Of a DNA stretch of 64,000 nucleotides, positions 51,169 to 64,000 are shown piece by piece. The stretch is from the NCBI RefSeq assembly GCF_900156335.1, contig NZ_FTMZ01000002.1:124001-188000 (forward strand), read 5' to 3'. Source of the DNA: Sphaerotilus natans (GTDB lineage: Bacteria; Pseudomonadota; Gammaproteobacteria; Burkholderiales; Burkholderiaceae_C). The notes beneath the pieces are model-generated. The model was not told the DNA's origin, did no database searches, and saw only the letters and a list, made by a program, of their open reading frames with translations. A program made the translations under genes and the position numbers. The first letter of the stretch is position 1. The number at the start of each line of letters is the position of its first letter.

Positions 51169-52311
51169 TCAGTCCCAGGACAGGGCGCCGCCCGACTGAT
51201 ACTCGATCACGCGGGTCTCGAAGAAGTTGCGCTCCTTCTTCAGATCGATCATCTCGCTCATCCACGGGAAGGGGTTTTCCTCGTTCGGGAAGAGCTCGTC
51301 GAGACCGATCTGGGTCGCGCGGCGGTTGGCGATGAAGCGCAGGTAGCCCTTGAACATCGACGCGTTCAGGCCCAGCACGCCACGCGGCATGGTGTCCTCG
51401 GCGTAGCGGTATTCGAGGTCGACCGCCTTCAGGAACAGCGCCTTGATCTCCTCGCGGAAATCGGCCGTCCACAGGTGCGGGTTCTCGAGCTTGATCGCGT
51501 TGATCAGGTCGATGCCGAAGTTGCAGTGCATCGACTCGTCGCGCAGGATGTACTGGTACTGCTCAGCGGCACCGGTCATCTTGTTCTGGCGGCCCAAAGC
51601 GAGGATCTGCGTGAAGCCGACGTAGAAGAACAGGCCTTCCATCAGGCAGGCGAAGACGATCAGCGACTTCAGCAGCGTGCGGTCCGTCTCGGGCGTGCCG
51701 GTGACGAAGTTCGGATCCATGATCGCGTCGATGAACGGGATCAGGAACTCGTCCTTGTCACGGATGGACTGCACCTCGTGGTAGGCGTTGAAGATCTCGC
51801 TCTCGTCCAGGCCCAGCGACTCGACGATGTACTGGTAGGCGTGCGTGTGGATCGCCTCCTCGAAGGCCTGGCGCAGCAGGAACTGGCGGCACTCCGGGGC
51901 GGTGATGTGGCGGTAGGTGCCCAGCACGATGTTGTTGGCCGCCAGCGAGTCGGCGGTCACGAAGAAGCCGAGGTTGCGCTTGATGATGCGGCGCTCGTCG
52001 TCGCTCAGGCCGTTCGGGTCCTTCCAGAGCGCGATGTCGCGGCTCATGTTCACTTCCTGCGGCATCCAGTGGTTGGCGCAGGTGGCGAGGTACTTGTCCC
52101 AGGCCCACTTGTACTTGAACGGGACGAGCTGGTTGACGTCCGTCTGGCCGTTGATGATGCGCTTGTCGGCGATGTTGACGCGGCGCTGGCTGGCGCCTTC
52201 GTCAGCAGTGACGGTCGCTGCCGAGCCGGCGCCGTCAAGATTCGACGCGTTCGTGTTCGGGGGAGTGAGCGTGGAGAGAGGGGTGTCGTCCCAGTCCAGC
52301 ATGTCTGACAT
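51169..52311 (-). CDS. nrdB: Ribonucleoside-diphosphate reductase class Ia, beta subunit
   Basis: 380 residues. Diiron ligands E152 and H155 in [13 protein letters not shown], with the radical tyrosine Y159 in the same segment, and the second EXXH set [13 protein letters not shown]2 generates the tyrosyl radical that NrdA uses to reduce ribonucleotides. The N-terminal ~45 residues are Thr/Asn/Ala-rich and probably flexible. It follows nrdA with a 164-base gap containing no recognisable gene. AGGAAGTC precedes the ATG. Confidence 0.96.
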   Translation of the reverse strand: MSDMLDWDDTPLSTLTPPNTNASNLDGAGSAATVTADEGASQRRVNIADKRIINGQTDVNQLVPFKYKWAWDKYLATCANHWMPQEVNMSRDIALWKDPNGLSDDERRIIKRNLGFFVTADSLAANNIVLGTYRHITAPECRQFLLRQAFEEAIHTHAYQYIVESLGLDESEIFNAYHEVQSIRDKDEFLIPFIDAIMDPNFVTGTPETDRTLLKSLIVFACLMEGLFFYVGFTQILALGRQNKMTGAAEQYQYILRDESMHCNFGIDLINAIKLENPHLWTADFREEIKALFLKAVDLEYRYAEDTMPRGVLGLNASMFKGYLRFIANRRATQIGLDELFPNEENPFPWMSEMIDLKKERNFFETRVIEYQSGGALSWD

Positions 52312-52475
52312 GTCTGACTTCCTAGTGGGGGTGAATTATCGGAACCTTGCCCGCAAACACCAAGCATTTCTTCGGCGAAATGCGAGGTGCGCGGACCGGT
52401 TTCACCACGGGGTCATGGACCGTGGCAGCGGGGGCATCGCTGCGGCGCGCATGAGGCGCCGGCGATGCCGGGCGA

Positions 52476-55394
<2,919 letters not shown>

Positions 55395-55576
55395 GGAGTC
55401 TTCCTGGGTTCGTTCCCTGAGGACGTCAGGCGGTCGTCGTCGGCAATGCGCCGCCCCGGTCGACCTGCCTGTGGCGGGCCGTCCTGGACGGTGGAATGGG
55501 GAGTGGTTCTGGCTCTGCTGTGCGGGACGCGCGGCCGTTCTGCGGAGAGCCCGCAGCCGCGACGGACGCGAGCATA

Positions 55577-55592
55577 ACACTAGCTGTAGTGT
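55577..55592. promoter_or_regulatory. NrdR box 1 upstream of nrdA
   Basis: ACACTAGCTGTAGTGT, a near-perfect match to the NrdR consensus ACACTATATATAGTGT with perfect symmetry of the outer 6 bases. It is 183 bases upstream of the nrdA ATG, in the AT-rich part of the spacer, and 31 bases (three helical turns) from box 2, the spacing expected for cooperative NrdR binding. Confidence 0.92.
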
Positions 55593-55607
55593 GCTGCGAT
55601 CTGCAAA

Positions 55608-55623
55608 ACACTATGGCTAGTGT
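55608..55623. promoter_or_regulatory. NrdR box 2 upstream of nrdA
   Basis: ACACTATGGCTAGTGT, second NrdR consensus box, 31 bases from box 1 and ending 8 bases before the ampD stop codon. NrdR binds such pairs when loaded with ATP/dATP and represses class Ia reductase genes. Confidence 0.92.
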
Positions 55624-55631
55624 TCCTCAGT

Positions 55632-56248
55632 TCACATGCCTCTTGACAGGACCGGCAGGAGCGGCTTGCGTGCGCCGAGGTGGCGCGCCAGTCGGCGCCA
55701 GTCGAAGCCCGCGCCCGGATCCTGCTTGCGCCCGGGCGCGACATGCTCATGGCCGACCGCCTCGAGAATCGGCCAGGCCTGCGCGGCCTGCCGCAGCAGC
55801 CGCGCCAGCGCCCGGTACTGCGCGGCGCGGAAAGCGTGTCCTTCCAGGCCCTCGAGCTCGATGCCCAGCGAGTGGTCGTTGCAGTTGTCGACGCCGCGCC
55901 ACGACGAGCGCCCGGCATGCCAGGCGCGCCCGTCCACCGGCACGAACTGCACCAGCTCGCCGTCGCGGCGGATCAGGAAATGCGCCGACACCTCCAGCCC
56001 GGCCAGACCGGCGAAATACGGGTGCGCCTCCCGGTCGAGCCGGTTGGTGAACAGCCGCTCGATCGCGTCGCCGCCGTAGCGGCCGGGCGGCAGGCTGATC
56101 GAATGAATGATCGCCAGCGCGACCGCCCGACCCGGGGGACGCGGCCCGAAGTTCGGGCTCGGCACCCGACGCGCGTCGCGGTGCCAGCCGTCCTGCCAGG
56201 GCGAGACGGGCGTCGGCGCAGGCTGGCGACGCCGGACGGCAACCGGGC

Positions 56249-56252
<4 letters not shown>
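55632..56252 (-). CDS. ampD: 1,6-anhydro-N-acetylmuramyl-L-alanine amidase AmpD
   Basis: 206 residues. Zinc ligands H50 ([10 protein letters not shown]), H168 ([16 protein letters not shown]) and D178; catalytic Glu in LGIELEG (about 132). Cytosolic amidase that cleaves the peptide from anhydro-muropeptides in wall recycling and keeps beta-lactamase induction off. Its ATG overlaps the stop of the sigma-54 response regulator (ATGA), so it is the third gene of the two-component operon. Confidence 0.95.
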
Positions 56253-57762
<1,510 letters not shown>

Positions 57763-57766
<4 letters not shown>

Positions 57767-59727
57767 GGGGCGGCGGCAGGAAGCATCGTCGCGCCCGAAG
57801 CCAGCGCGACCCGCGGCATGGTGACGACGAAGACATTGCGGTGGCGCGCGCCGGGGCCGCGCGGACGGAACTCGATCGCGGCGCGGTAGCGCCCGCACAG
57901 CTCGCGGCAGATGTACAGGCCCAGGCCGGTGCCGCGGCTGCGTGTCGAGAAGAAGGGCTCGAAGAGATGCGGCTCGACATCGGGCGCGATCACCGCGCCG
58001 TCGCTGGCCACCGACAGCTCGACCAGGCCTTGCGGCCGTGCGCAGGCGCGCACCCAGACCGCATGCGGCTGGCCGCTGCCGTGGCGCAGCGCGTTGTCGA
58101 GCAGATTGACCAGCACCCGGCGCAGATGCTCGATGTCGAAGCGCACCGGCAGCGGCTGGTCGCCGGCATCGACGAACAGCACCGCGTCGCGGTCGGCCCG
58201 GATGCCGGCGGTGCGCGACCAGTCGGCGCACAGCGCGCTGACCTGGGCGCCGAGATCGATCACCGGCGCCTCGCGCGGCGCGCCCGGCGAGACCTCGGCC
58301 ACATCGTCGACGATGCGCTGCAGCCGCACCACGTTGTCGGCGACGATGCGCGCCAGGCGCTGCTGCGCCGGGTCGAGCAGCTCCTCGGCCAGCAGCGCGT
58401 TGGCCTGGGCGATGGCCGCCAGCGGATTGCGGATCTCGTGCGCGATGCCGGCCGAGACCCGGCCCATCGCCGCCAGCCGCTCCTGGCGCTCGCGGGCGCG
58501 CAGCGTGCGCACATCCTCCAGGAAGAGCACGCACAGCGCCTCGCCCGGACGGGTGCGGCGCCGGGCGAAGCGCATGCGCAGGCGCAGCGGCCGCTCCTGG
58601 GCCTGGCGCTCGTCGCCGCCCGGGCCGGGCAGGCGCAGGCTCAGCTCGCGGCCTGCCTCGGGCCAGGCGCCCTCGGCGAAGGCCTGCGCCAGCGCCTGCT
58701 GCAGCGGCGCCCAGCTCGGCGACCGGTCGAGCCCGAAGGCCTCGAAGCGCCCGCCCTCCGGCAGCCCGATGAGCTGCAGCGCGGCCGGATTGGCCGCCTG
58801 CACCCGCCCGTGGCGATCGGCGACCATCACCCCGTCCTGGATCTCCTCGATCATCAGCCGGTTCAGCCGCGCCTGCTGGCGCGCCAGCTCGAGCGTGTTG
58901 CGCGCGGCCAGCTCCTGACGCGCCAGCCGGTCGGCCAGCTCGCCGGCCAGCGCCGCGACGGTCATCACGCCGCCGCCGGCGATGCCGGCATGCATCATCG
59001 CGGCGGCCAGCTCGGCCGGGGTGTCGGTGCCCCACCAGGCCGCGGCCAGCATCAGCAGCACGACCAGCGAGGCCACACCCAGCGCCGGGCGGCGTGGCAT
59101 CAGCGTGGCGGCCATCAGCACCGGCAGCATGTAGAGCGCCACCGCGTTGACCGACGGCCCGCTCAGCGACAGCAGCAGCGTGAAGGCGATCAGGTCCACC
59201 GCCACCGTCGCCAGCGCCCAGCGCCCGCGCAGCCGGCCGGAAATCGCCATGTAGCCGTCCGGCGGCACCGGCCAGGCCAGCACCGCCACCGCGGCGGCCA
59301 CCTGCAGCGCGCAGACGGCCAGCGTCGGCCACTGCGCCCGCCCGCCCAGATAGAAGACCACCAGGCCCTGGATGCCCAGCAGCAGCAGCCCCAGCAGCAG
59401 CCGGGCGATCGAGAAGGCGCGGAACAGCCGCAGCAGCGGCGCCGGCGGCTCGCTGCGCGGCCGGGGCGGGCTGTCGGGCGCGGCCGGCCCCGGCGTCTCG
59501 GCAGCGGCCGGCGGCGTCTGCGGGCCCCGTCGCACGAAGGGTCGCACCGGCTCGCCCGCCTCGGAAGCGGCCGGGGCGGTGCTCGGTCCAGGCCGGGTGT
59601 CGGGCGACAGGTCGGTGTCGAGATCAGCGTCGAGCGGGCCGGTGCGCTCGGCCCCCAGCACCATGGTCTGGAACCAGATGCCGCCGTGGCGCCCCCGCCG
59701 ACGCTGCTGACCCTGCCCGCCCGTCAT
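57763..59727 (-). CDS. pilS: Sensor histidine kinase, PilS-like
   Basis: 654 residues. Long Pro/Ala-rich N-terminus (about 1-100), six membrane helices (about 105-270), a PAS-like region ([20 protein letters not shown]), then H430 in [14 protein letters not shown]-box [12 protein letters not shown] and [18 protein letters not shown]. The G1 box normally DxGxGI is [13 protein letters not shown], lacking the usual glycine pair, so nucleotide binding may be altered. ATGA overlap with the response regulator. PilS-type kinases control type IV pili. Confidence 0.9.
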
Positions 59728-59745
59728 GCCCGCCCCGGCACCGCC

Positions 59746-60003
59746 TCAGCGCCGCCCGTAGGGCGCACGCGGACCGGCCAGACGGTGCAGCCGGCCGCAG
59801 TAGGCCTGGCCGTCGTGGAGCAGCGCCTCGGCCTGGGGCAGATGCAAGCCGCAATGCGCGCAACGCGCCATCGGCTGCAGCGCCCCGGCGTCCTGCGGCG
59901 CGCGCGAAGTCCGGTCAGCGTCGCCCCCAGTGCGACGCGCACCACGCAGCAGCCACACGATGCCGAGAACGGCCAGAATGATCAGCAGCAGCTTGCCCAG
60001 CAT
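59746..60003 (-). CDS. PP0621 family small zinc-ribbon protein
   Basis: 85 residues. Membrane anchor MLGKLLLIILAVLGIVWLLR, then a C-terminal CxxC...C cluster (MARCAHCGLHLPQAEALL, AYCGRLHR). This is the PP0621 family, commonly found between the pilS/ffh neighbourhood in beta- and gammaproteobacteria. The metal-binding end is probably cytoplasmic; function unknown. Confidence 0.88.
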   Translation of the reverse strand: MLGKLLLIILAVLGIVWLLRGARRTGGDADRTSRAPQDAGALQPMARCAHCGLHLPQAEALLHDGQAYCGRLHRLAGPRAPYGRR

Positions 60004-60051
60004 GGTGAAGGAGTGCGTGTCGTCGTCGGGTTCGGGAAGGAGGCGGTCCGG

Positions 60052-60861
60052 TCAGGCGCTGGCCGGCAGGCGCTGCAGCAGCACCTCCAGCACGAAGCGC
60101 GACCCCACATAGGCCAGCAGCAGCAGCACGCTGCCCGCATAGAGCCAGCGGGTGGCGCGCCGGCCGCGCCAGCCGAAGAACTGCCGCCCGGCCATCAGCC
60201 CGGCCAGCACCACCCAGCCCAACAGGGAGAACACCGTCTTGTGGTCCCAGTGCCAGACCGGCGTGAACCACGCGCCCAGCAGCAGCGCCAGCGTCAGCAT
60301 CACGAAGCCGGCGGCGACGAAGCGGTAGGTCAGCCGCTCCAGCGTCAGGAGCGGCAGGCCGATGGCGCCGGCAGGCGCCTCGAGCCGGGCGCGGGAGCGG
60401 TCGCGCATCTGGCGCTCGGCCCGGTCCAGCCAGGCCGCGTGCAGCACCGCGGCCGCCACCAGGCCGTAGGAGGCCAGGCCCATCATCCAGTGCAGCGGCG
60501 CCCAGGGCGAGCTCGAGCGCAGGCCCTCGCCGGGAAACAGCATCGCCAGCGCCAGGGTCATCAGCCCGGCCAGCGCCAGCCAGCGCCGCACCCCGGGCAC
60601 CGGCACGAAGCGGCTCTCGAGCGCATGCAGGCCGATCACCAGCCAGGCGGTGGCCGCCAGTGCCGGCGCGAAGCCGAAGCGCACGCCCTGGCCAGGCTCG
60701 CCGATGCCGAAGAGATGCAGCACGCCGGCCAGACCGTGCGCCAGCCAGGCCAGCGGCAGCAGCCGGACCCGCCAGGGCCGCTCGCCCGGGCGCATCGCCA
60801 GCAGATAGCCCGCCAGCGCCGCCAGCGACGGCACCAGCCACGGGGTCAGTCCGAGGGACAT
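60052..60861 (-). CDS. ypjD: CcsA/HemX-like membrane protein (YpjD/CorE type)
   Basis: 269 residues from ATG 60861, eight membrane helices, with WHWDHKTVFSLLGWVVL and MGLASYGLVAAAVLHAAWLD, both typical of the YpjD branch of the CcsA family. It lies divergently next to ffh, the usual location. Probably an inner-membrane haem or magnesium/cobalt-related protein. The ortholog in other proteobacteria is CorE/YpjD; function not settled. Confidence 0.88.
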   Translation of the reverse strand: MSLGLTPWLVPSLAALAGYLLAMRPGERPWRVRLLPLAWLAHGLAGVLHLFGIGEPGQGVRFGFAPALAATAWLVIGLHALESRFVPVPGVRRWLALAGLMTLALAMLFPGEGLRSSSPWAPLHWMMGLASYGLVAAAVLHAAWLDRAERQMRDRSRARLEAPAGAIGLPLLTLERLTYRFVAAGFVMLTLALLLGAWFTPVWHWDHKTVFSLLGWVVLAGLMAGRQFFGWRGRRATRWLYAGSVLLLLAYVGSRFVLEVLLQRLPASA

Positions 60862-60917
60862 GGGGGTCGATAGAATCACCCGCACAGTGTACTTATCCTC
60901 CTTACCCGGGACACCCG

Positions 60918-62303
60918 ATGGCCTCCGCTCTTTCTGAACGCCTGTCACGCATGGTCAAGACGATGCGGGGCCAGGCCCGCATCACCGAATCGAACGTGCA
61001 GGACATGCTGCGCGAGGTGCGCATGGCGCTGCTGGAGGCCGACGTGGCGCTGCCGGTGGTGCGCGACTTCATCGCCCGCGTCAAGGAGCGCGCGCTCGGC
61101 GCCGAGGTCGCCAATTCGCTCACGCCCGGCCAGGTGCTGGTCAGCATCGTGCACAAGGAGCTGGCCGCGACCATGGGCGAGGGCGTGGCCGACCTGAACC
61201 TGGCCACCCAGCCGCCGGCGATCATCCTGATGGCCGGCCTGCAGGGCGCCGGCAAGACCACCACCACCGCCAAGCTGACCCGCCACCTGATCGAGCGCCG
61301 CAAGAAGAAGGTGCTCACCGTCTCGGCCGACGTCTACCGCCCGGCCGCCATCGAGCAGCTCAAGACCGTGACCAAGCAGGCCGGCGGCGAGTGGTTCCCC
61401 TCCTCGGGCGACCAGAAGCCGCGCGACATCGCGCTGGCCGCGCTGGACTACGCGAAGAAGCACTTCATCGACGTGCTGCTGGTCGACACTGCCGGCCGCC
61501 TAGCGATCGACGAGGCGCTGATGGCCGAGATCCGCGACCTGCACGCCACGCTCGACCCGGTCGAGACGCTGTTCGTGGTCGACGCGATGCAGGGCCAGGA
61601 TGCGATCAACACCGCCCGCGCCTTCAAGGAAGCGCTGCCGCTGACCGGCATCGTGCTGACCAAGCTCGACGGCGACAGCCGCGGCGGCGCGGCTCTCTCG
61701 GTGCGCCAGATCACCGGCGCGCCGATCAAGTTCGCCGGCGTCAGCGAGAAGATCGACGGCCTGGAAGTCTTCGACGCCGAGCGCCACGCCGGACGCGTGC
61801 TCGGCATGGGCGACATCGTCGCGCTGGTCGAGGAGGTCCAGAAGGGCGTCGACATCGAGGCCGCGCAGAAGCTCGCCGAGAAGGTCAAGGGCGGCGGCGG
61901 CTTCGACCTCGACGACTTCCTGGCCCAGATCAGCCAGATGAAGAAGATGGGCGGGCTCTCGGGCCTGCTCGACAAGCTGCCGACCGAGCTGGCCGCCAAG
62001 GCCGGTCAGGCCGACATGAACAAGGCCGAGCGCGACGTGCGCCGCATGGAGGGCATCATCCGCTCGATGACGCCGCTGGAGCGCCGCAAGCCCGAGCTGA
62101 TCAAGGCCAGCCGCAAGCGCCGCATCGCCGCCGGCGCCGGCGTGCAGGTCCAGGAGGTCAACCGCCTGCTCAACCAGTTCGAGCAGATGCAGGGCATGAT
62201 GAAGAAGATGAAGGGCGGCGGCCTGATGAAGATGATGAAACGCTTCGGCGGCAAGAAGGGCCTGCCCGGCATGGGCGGAGGCATGGGCGGCATGGGGTTC
62301 TGA
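60918..62303 (+). CDS. ffh: Signal recognition particle protein Ffh
   Basis: 461 residues. N domain (1-90), G domain with G1 GLQGAGKTTTT (107-117) and DTAGR, GTPase closing loop TKLDGDSRGGAAL, then the methionine-rich M domain with LRLLNQFEQMQ-like VNRLLNQFEQMQGMMKKMKG and a Gly/Met tail GGGMGGMGF. Binds 4.5S RNA and signal sequences for co-translational targeting. ATG 60918 lies 56 bases from the divergent ypjD start. Confidence 0.97.
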   Translation: MASALSERLSRMVKTMRGQARITESNVQDMLREVRMALLEADVALPVVRDFIARVKERALGAEVANSLTPGQVLVSIVHKELAATMGEGVADLNLATQPPAIILMAGLQGAGKTTTTAKLTRHLIERRKKKVLTVSADVYRPAAIEQLKTVTKQAGGEWFPSSGDQKPRDIALAALDYAKKHFIDVLLVDTAGRLAIDEALMAEIRDLHATLDPVETLFVVDAMQGQDAINTARAFKEALPLTGIVLTKLDGDSRGGAALSVRQITGAPIKFAGVSEKIDGLEVFDAERHAGRVLGMGDIVALVEEVQKGVDIEAAQKLAEKVKGGGGFDLDDFLAQISQMKKMGGLSGLLDKLPTELAAKAGQADMNKAERDVRRMEGIIRSMTPLERRKPELIKASRKRRIAAGAGVQVQEVNRLLNQFEQMQGMMKKMKGGGLMKMMKRFGGKKGLPGMGGGMGGMGF

Positions 62304-62428
62304 CAGGGCCTGAGTTGGCCTGAAAACCCCCGGCGGTGTTTTCAAGCGAAGATTCACAGTTGTAACGCCACATCGGTGACCTGGGCACCACCCCGACTTC
62401 TGTTACATCCATCACACCCTCGGCGGGA

Positions 62429-62457
62429 TTGACGTCAAGCAGGCGCACGGATAGCTT
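62429..62457 (+). promoter_or_regulatory. Sigma-70-like promoter just before the DUF2726 gene
   Basis: TTGACG-17 bases-TAGCTT, with the -10 only six bases before the ATG at 62464. If used, the transcript would start at or near the start codon, i.e. almost leaderless. The -10 is weak, so this is tentative. Confidence 0.4.
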
Positions 62458-62463
62458 GACGGA

Positions 62464-63240
62464 ATGGATTTTTTACTTGCCAACCCACTCGATGGCGCAC
62501 TGCTTCTGGCGGGCGGCCTGATCCTCGTCGCCCTGCTGGTCTGGCGTCTGCGCGCCCAGCGCGGCACCCCGGCCAGCCGCCCGGGACGGCCGCGCACGCT
62601 CGATGCGGTCGACACGGTGATCGGCTGGCCGCCGGAGGCCACCCGGGTGCTGACAGTGCGCCACCAGCGCGCGATGGAGGTGCTGCGCCGCGCGATGCCC
62701 GGCCATCTGATCCTGGCGCAGGTGCCGCTGTCGCACTTCATCAAGGTGCCGACGCGGCTGTCGTATGTGGAATGGCTGCGCCGTGTCGGCCATGTCTGCG
62801 TCGACCTGATGGTGTGCGACGCCGCCTCGAACGTGGTGGCCATCATCGAGGTGCGCCAGGCCGACAGGACCGAATCCGAGCGAGCCCGCAAGCGCCACCA
62901 GCGCGTCGAGCGGGTGCTGCGCGCCGCGGGCATTCCGCTGCATGTCTGGAACGAGTCGGTCCTGCCGGATCCGGTGGCGGTGCGTCGGGCCCTGCTGCCC
63001 GAGGACCAGGATGCCGAGCGTCATGTCGACACCGGCCCGGATACCCACCCGCTGGGACAGGCCGGCGCACGCCGCCCGGGCACACGCGACCTCGATCCGC
63101 CACGCAGCACCTGGTTCGACGAGCTGCACGCCACCCAGCCGGTCCGGCTCGACGAAGGCGTGGATGTGTCGATCGATGCGCCGGTGCCGCCGCAGGCGCT
63201 GGCGCCGGGTCGCGCTGCACCCGTCCTGCAGTCGCGCTGA
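62464..63240 (+). CDS. DUF2726 domain protein
   Basis: 258 residues. N-terminal membrane anchor (ALLLAGGLILVALLVWRL, about 12-30), then a DUF2726 core (PGHLILAQVPLSHFIKVPTR ... VCVDLMVCDAASNVVAIIEV ... KRHQRVERVLRAAGIPLHVW) whose core resembles restriction-endonuclease-like folds, with D/E-xK spacing in VDLMV...IIEVRQ. C-terminal 60 residues are Pro/Arg-rich and disordered. No function established for this family; the anchored nuclease-like fold is notable. No ribosome binding site is evident before the ATG. Confidence 0.82.
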   Translation: MDFLLANPLDGALLLAGGLILVALLVWRLRAQRGTPASRPGRPRTLDAVDTVIGWPPEATRVLTVRHQRAMEVLRRAMPGHLILAQVPLSHFIKVPTRLSYVEWLRRVGHVCVDLMVCDAASNVVAIIEVRQADRTESERARKRHQRVERVLRAAGIPLHVWNESVLPDPVAVRRALLPEDQDAERHVDTGPDTHPLGQAGARRPGTRDLDPPRSTWFDELHATQPVRLDEGVDVSIDAPVPPQALAPGRAAPVLQSR

Positions 63241-63272
63241 ATCGCTGATGAATCGCTGAAAAGCGGCGAGAC

Positions 63273-63388
63273 AAAAAAAGAGCCCCGGCATGTGCCGGGG
63301 CTTCGAAGCCTTAGCGCTGTCAACACGGTAAGGCACCTGCTCAGGGAGGAAAAGCAGGGAATGAACGCCGAGCGGCGTGTCATTCAGG
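63273..63388 (-). ncRNA. Candidate trans-acting small RNA with anti-Shine-Dalgarno loop
   Basis: On the minus strand a strong promoter at 63420-63393 points to a start near 63386. The transcript would fold into: hairpin GAATGA/TCATTC plus CGCCG/CGGCG (63359-63385), a second hairpin CCTGC/GCAGG (63336-63340 with 63354-63358) whose 13-base loop reads TTTTCCTCCCTGA and exposes CCUCCC, complementary to Shine-Dalgarno sequences, then a terminator AGCCCCGGCA/TGCCGGGGCT (63281-63302) followed by a run of seven U. About 115 nucleotides, no coding frame. Promoter, modular stems and terminator together make a good sRNA case; not matched to a known family by eye. Confidence 0.68.
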
Positions 63389-63392
63389 ATGA

Positions 63393-63420
63393 ATCTTAAC
63401 ACCGCCCCCGGTTTTGACAA
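63393..63420 (-). promoter_or_regulatory. Sigma-70 promoter of the candidate sRNA
   Basis: Minus strand TTGTCA (63420-63415), 16-base spacer, TAAGAT (63398-63393). Matches both hexamers closely for this genome and correctly precedes the folded element and terminator. Confidence 0.68.
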
Positions 63421-63560
63421 TGCCCGGGGACTCCCGGTGGCTTTGCGGGTGGGCATGGTGTAGGCGATCGGCAGGACTTCGCCGACACTGGCAGGCCTTG
63501 GCAGGCCGCGTGATCCGCGTGCCGCAACTCACGAATCCTCCGCTTCCATCGATCCTGCCC

Positions 63561-64000
63561 ATGCCGACCTCCGCTCGCCATCCGCTGCACCGCCCCCGTC
63601 GCCTGCGCCGTGACGCCTTCACCCGCGATCTGGTGCGCGAGCACCGCCTGCACCCGAGCGACCTGATCTATCCGGTCTTCGTGCTGGAGGGCCAGGGTCA
63701 GGTGCAGGAGGTCGGCTCGATGCCGGGCGTGCAGCGCCGCAGCCTCGACCAGCTGCTGCCGGTGGCCGAGCAGTGCGTCGAGCTGGGCATCCCGGTGATG
63801 GCGCTGTTCCCGGTGCTGGGCCCGCAGGGCAAGACGCCCGACGGCCGCGAGGCCTGCAACCCCGAGGGCCTGGTACCGACGGTGGTGCGCGAACTGAAAA
63901 GCCGCTTCCCCGATCTGGGCGTAATGACCGACGTCGCGCTCGACCCCTACACCAGCCATGGCCAGGACGGCCTGATCGACGAGACCGGCTACGTGCTCAA
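63561..64000 (+). CDS. hemB: Porphobilinogen synthase (5-aminolevulinate dehydratase), N-terminal part
   Basis: 146 codons visible; the gene runs off the right edge. RRLRRDAFTRDLVREHRL and LIYPVFVLEGQG lead into MALFPVLGPQGKTPDGREAC, and VMTDVALDPYTSHGQDG holds the metal region. In zinc enzymes this reads DVCLCEYTSHGHCG; here Ala, Asp and Asp replace the cysteines, the pattern of the Mg2+-dependent HemB of Pseudomonas and many Burkholderiales. Second step of haem synthesis. No strong Shine-Dalgarno is seen before the ATG. Confidence 0.93.
   Translation, partial: MPTSARHPLHRPRRLRRDAFTRDLVREHRLHPSDLIYPVFVLEGQGQVQEVGSMPGVQRRSLDQLLPVAEQCVELGIPVMALFPVLGPQGKTPDGREACNPEGLVPTVVRELKSRFPDLGVMTDVALDPYTSHGQDGLIDETGYVL

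Noticed and set aside
57841-60873. A 1010-codon plus-strand frame opposite the sensor kinase and ypjD
   Set aside because: Antisense shadow, full of Gln/Arg/His/Ala; recognised genes lie on the other strand with ATGA junctions.
62318-62345. Terminator after ffh (GAAAAC..GTTTTC)
   Set aside because: The stem carries a mismatch and there is no T-run, so it was not listed as a feature.

Overview
The window is a contiguous stretch of a very GC-rich (roughly 70%) bacterial chromosome. Its conserved gene neighbourhoods (ffh/CcsA-like/PP0621/two-component pair/ampD/nrdA/nrdB, engB/cytochrome c4/resB/ccsB, an H1-like lysine/alanine-rich repeat protein, an Mg-type hemB) point to a betaproteobacterium of the order Burkholderiales, most likely near Leptothrix, Sphaerotilus, Rubrivivax or Ideonella. 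No tRNA, rRNA, CRISPR array, insertion sequence, prophage or integrase was recognised. Most of the window is ordinary chromosomal backbone with dense, translationally coupled operons.

Layout. 1-2.0 kb: start of hpf (minus), corA and a small secreted protein. 2.0-10.6 kb: a minus-strand operon (FAD oxidoreductase, DUF1365, Cfa-type methyltransferase, chalcone-isomerase-like protein, MFS carrier, DUF3833 lipoprotein, SDR), preceded by a glutathione peroxidase that is divergent from a MerR-type regulator with a complete adenosylcobalamin photoreceptor signature (CarH/LitR). This looks like a light- or singlet-oxygen-responsive lipid-modification island. 10.7-12.5 kb: cytochrome b561 and two YceI proteins. 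13.3-17.9 kb: an Old Yellow Enzyme and an MCE/Mla-type lipid transport operon. 18-19.2 kb: a BON lipoprotein and a decayed copy of a metallopeptidase whose intact paralogue is at 40.4 kb. 19.3-31.4 kb: an SbmA/YddA-type ABC exporter, lipA/lipB, a membrane protein, msrPQ, cytochrome c maturation system II (ccsB-resB) and cytochrome c4. 31.4-41.6 kb: engB, a LacI regulator, a patatin/beta-barrel protein, a DksA-like protein, a cupin, a flavoprotein reductase, a GGDEF-EAL protein and the metallopeptidase. 41.7-46.2 kb: a glutamine amidotransferase coupled to a Yej/Gsi-like peptide ABC transporter. 46.3-50 kb: two tandem tiny paralogous ORFs, a structured terminator, then a PfkB kinase, ribokinase and nucleoside hydrolase (nucleoside/ribose salvage). 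50-55.6 kb: the repeat-rich H1-like protein and nrdB/nrdA, with a textbook pair of NrdR boxes upstream of nrdA. 55.6-62.3 kb: ampD, a sigma-54 two-component pair, PP0621, a CcsA-like protein and ffh. 62.5-64 kb: a DUF2726 protein, a candidate small RNA and the start of hemB.

The most interesting items are the CarH-linked lipid island with paired palindromic operators, an unannotated minus-strand sRNA candidate with an anti-Shine-Dalgarno loop next to hemB, the tandem tiny secreted ORFs with the adjacent RNA structure, the eroded metallopeptidase paralogue, and the amidotransferase-ABC transporter operon. Functions are assigned by reading translated motifs; no database search was possible.
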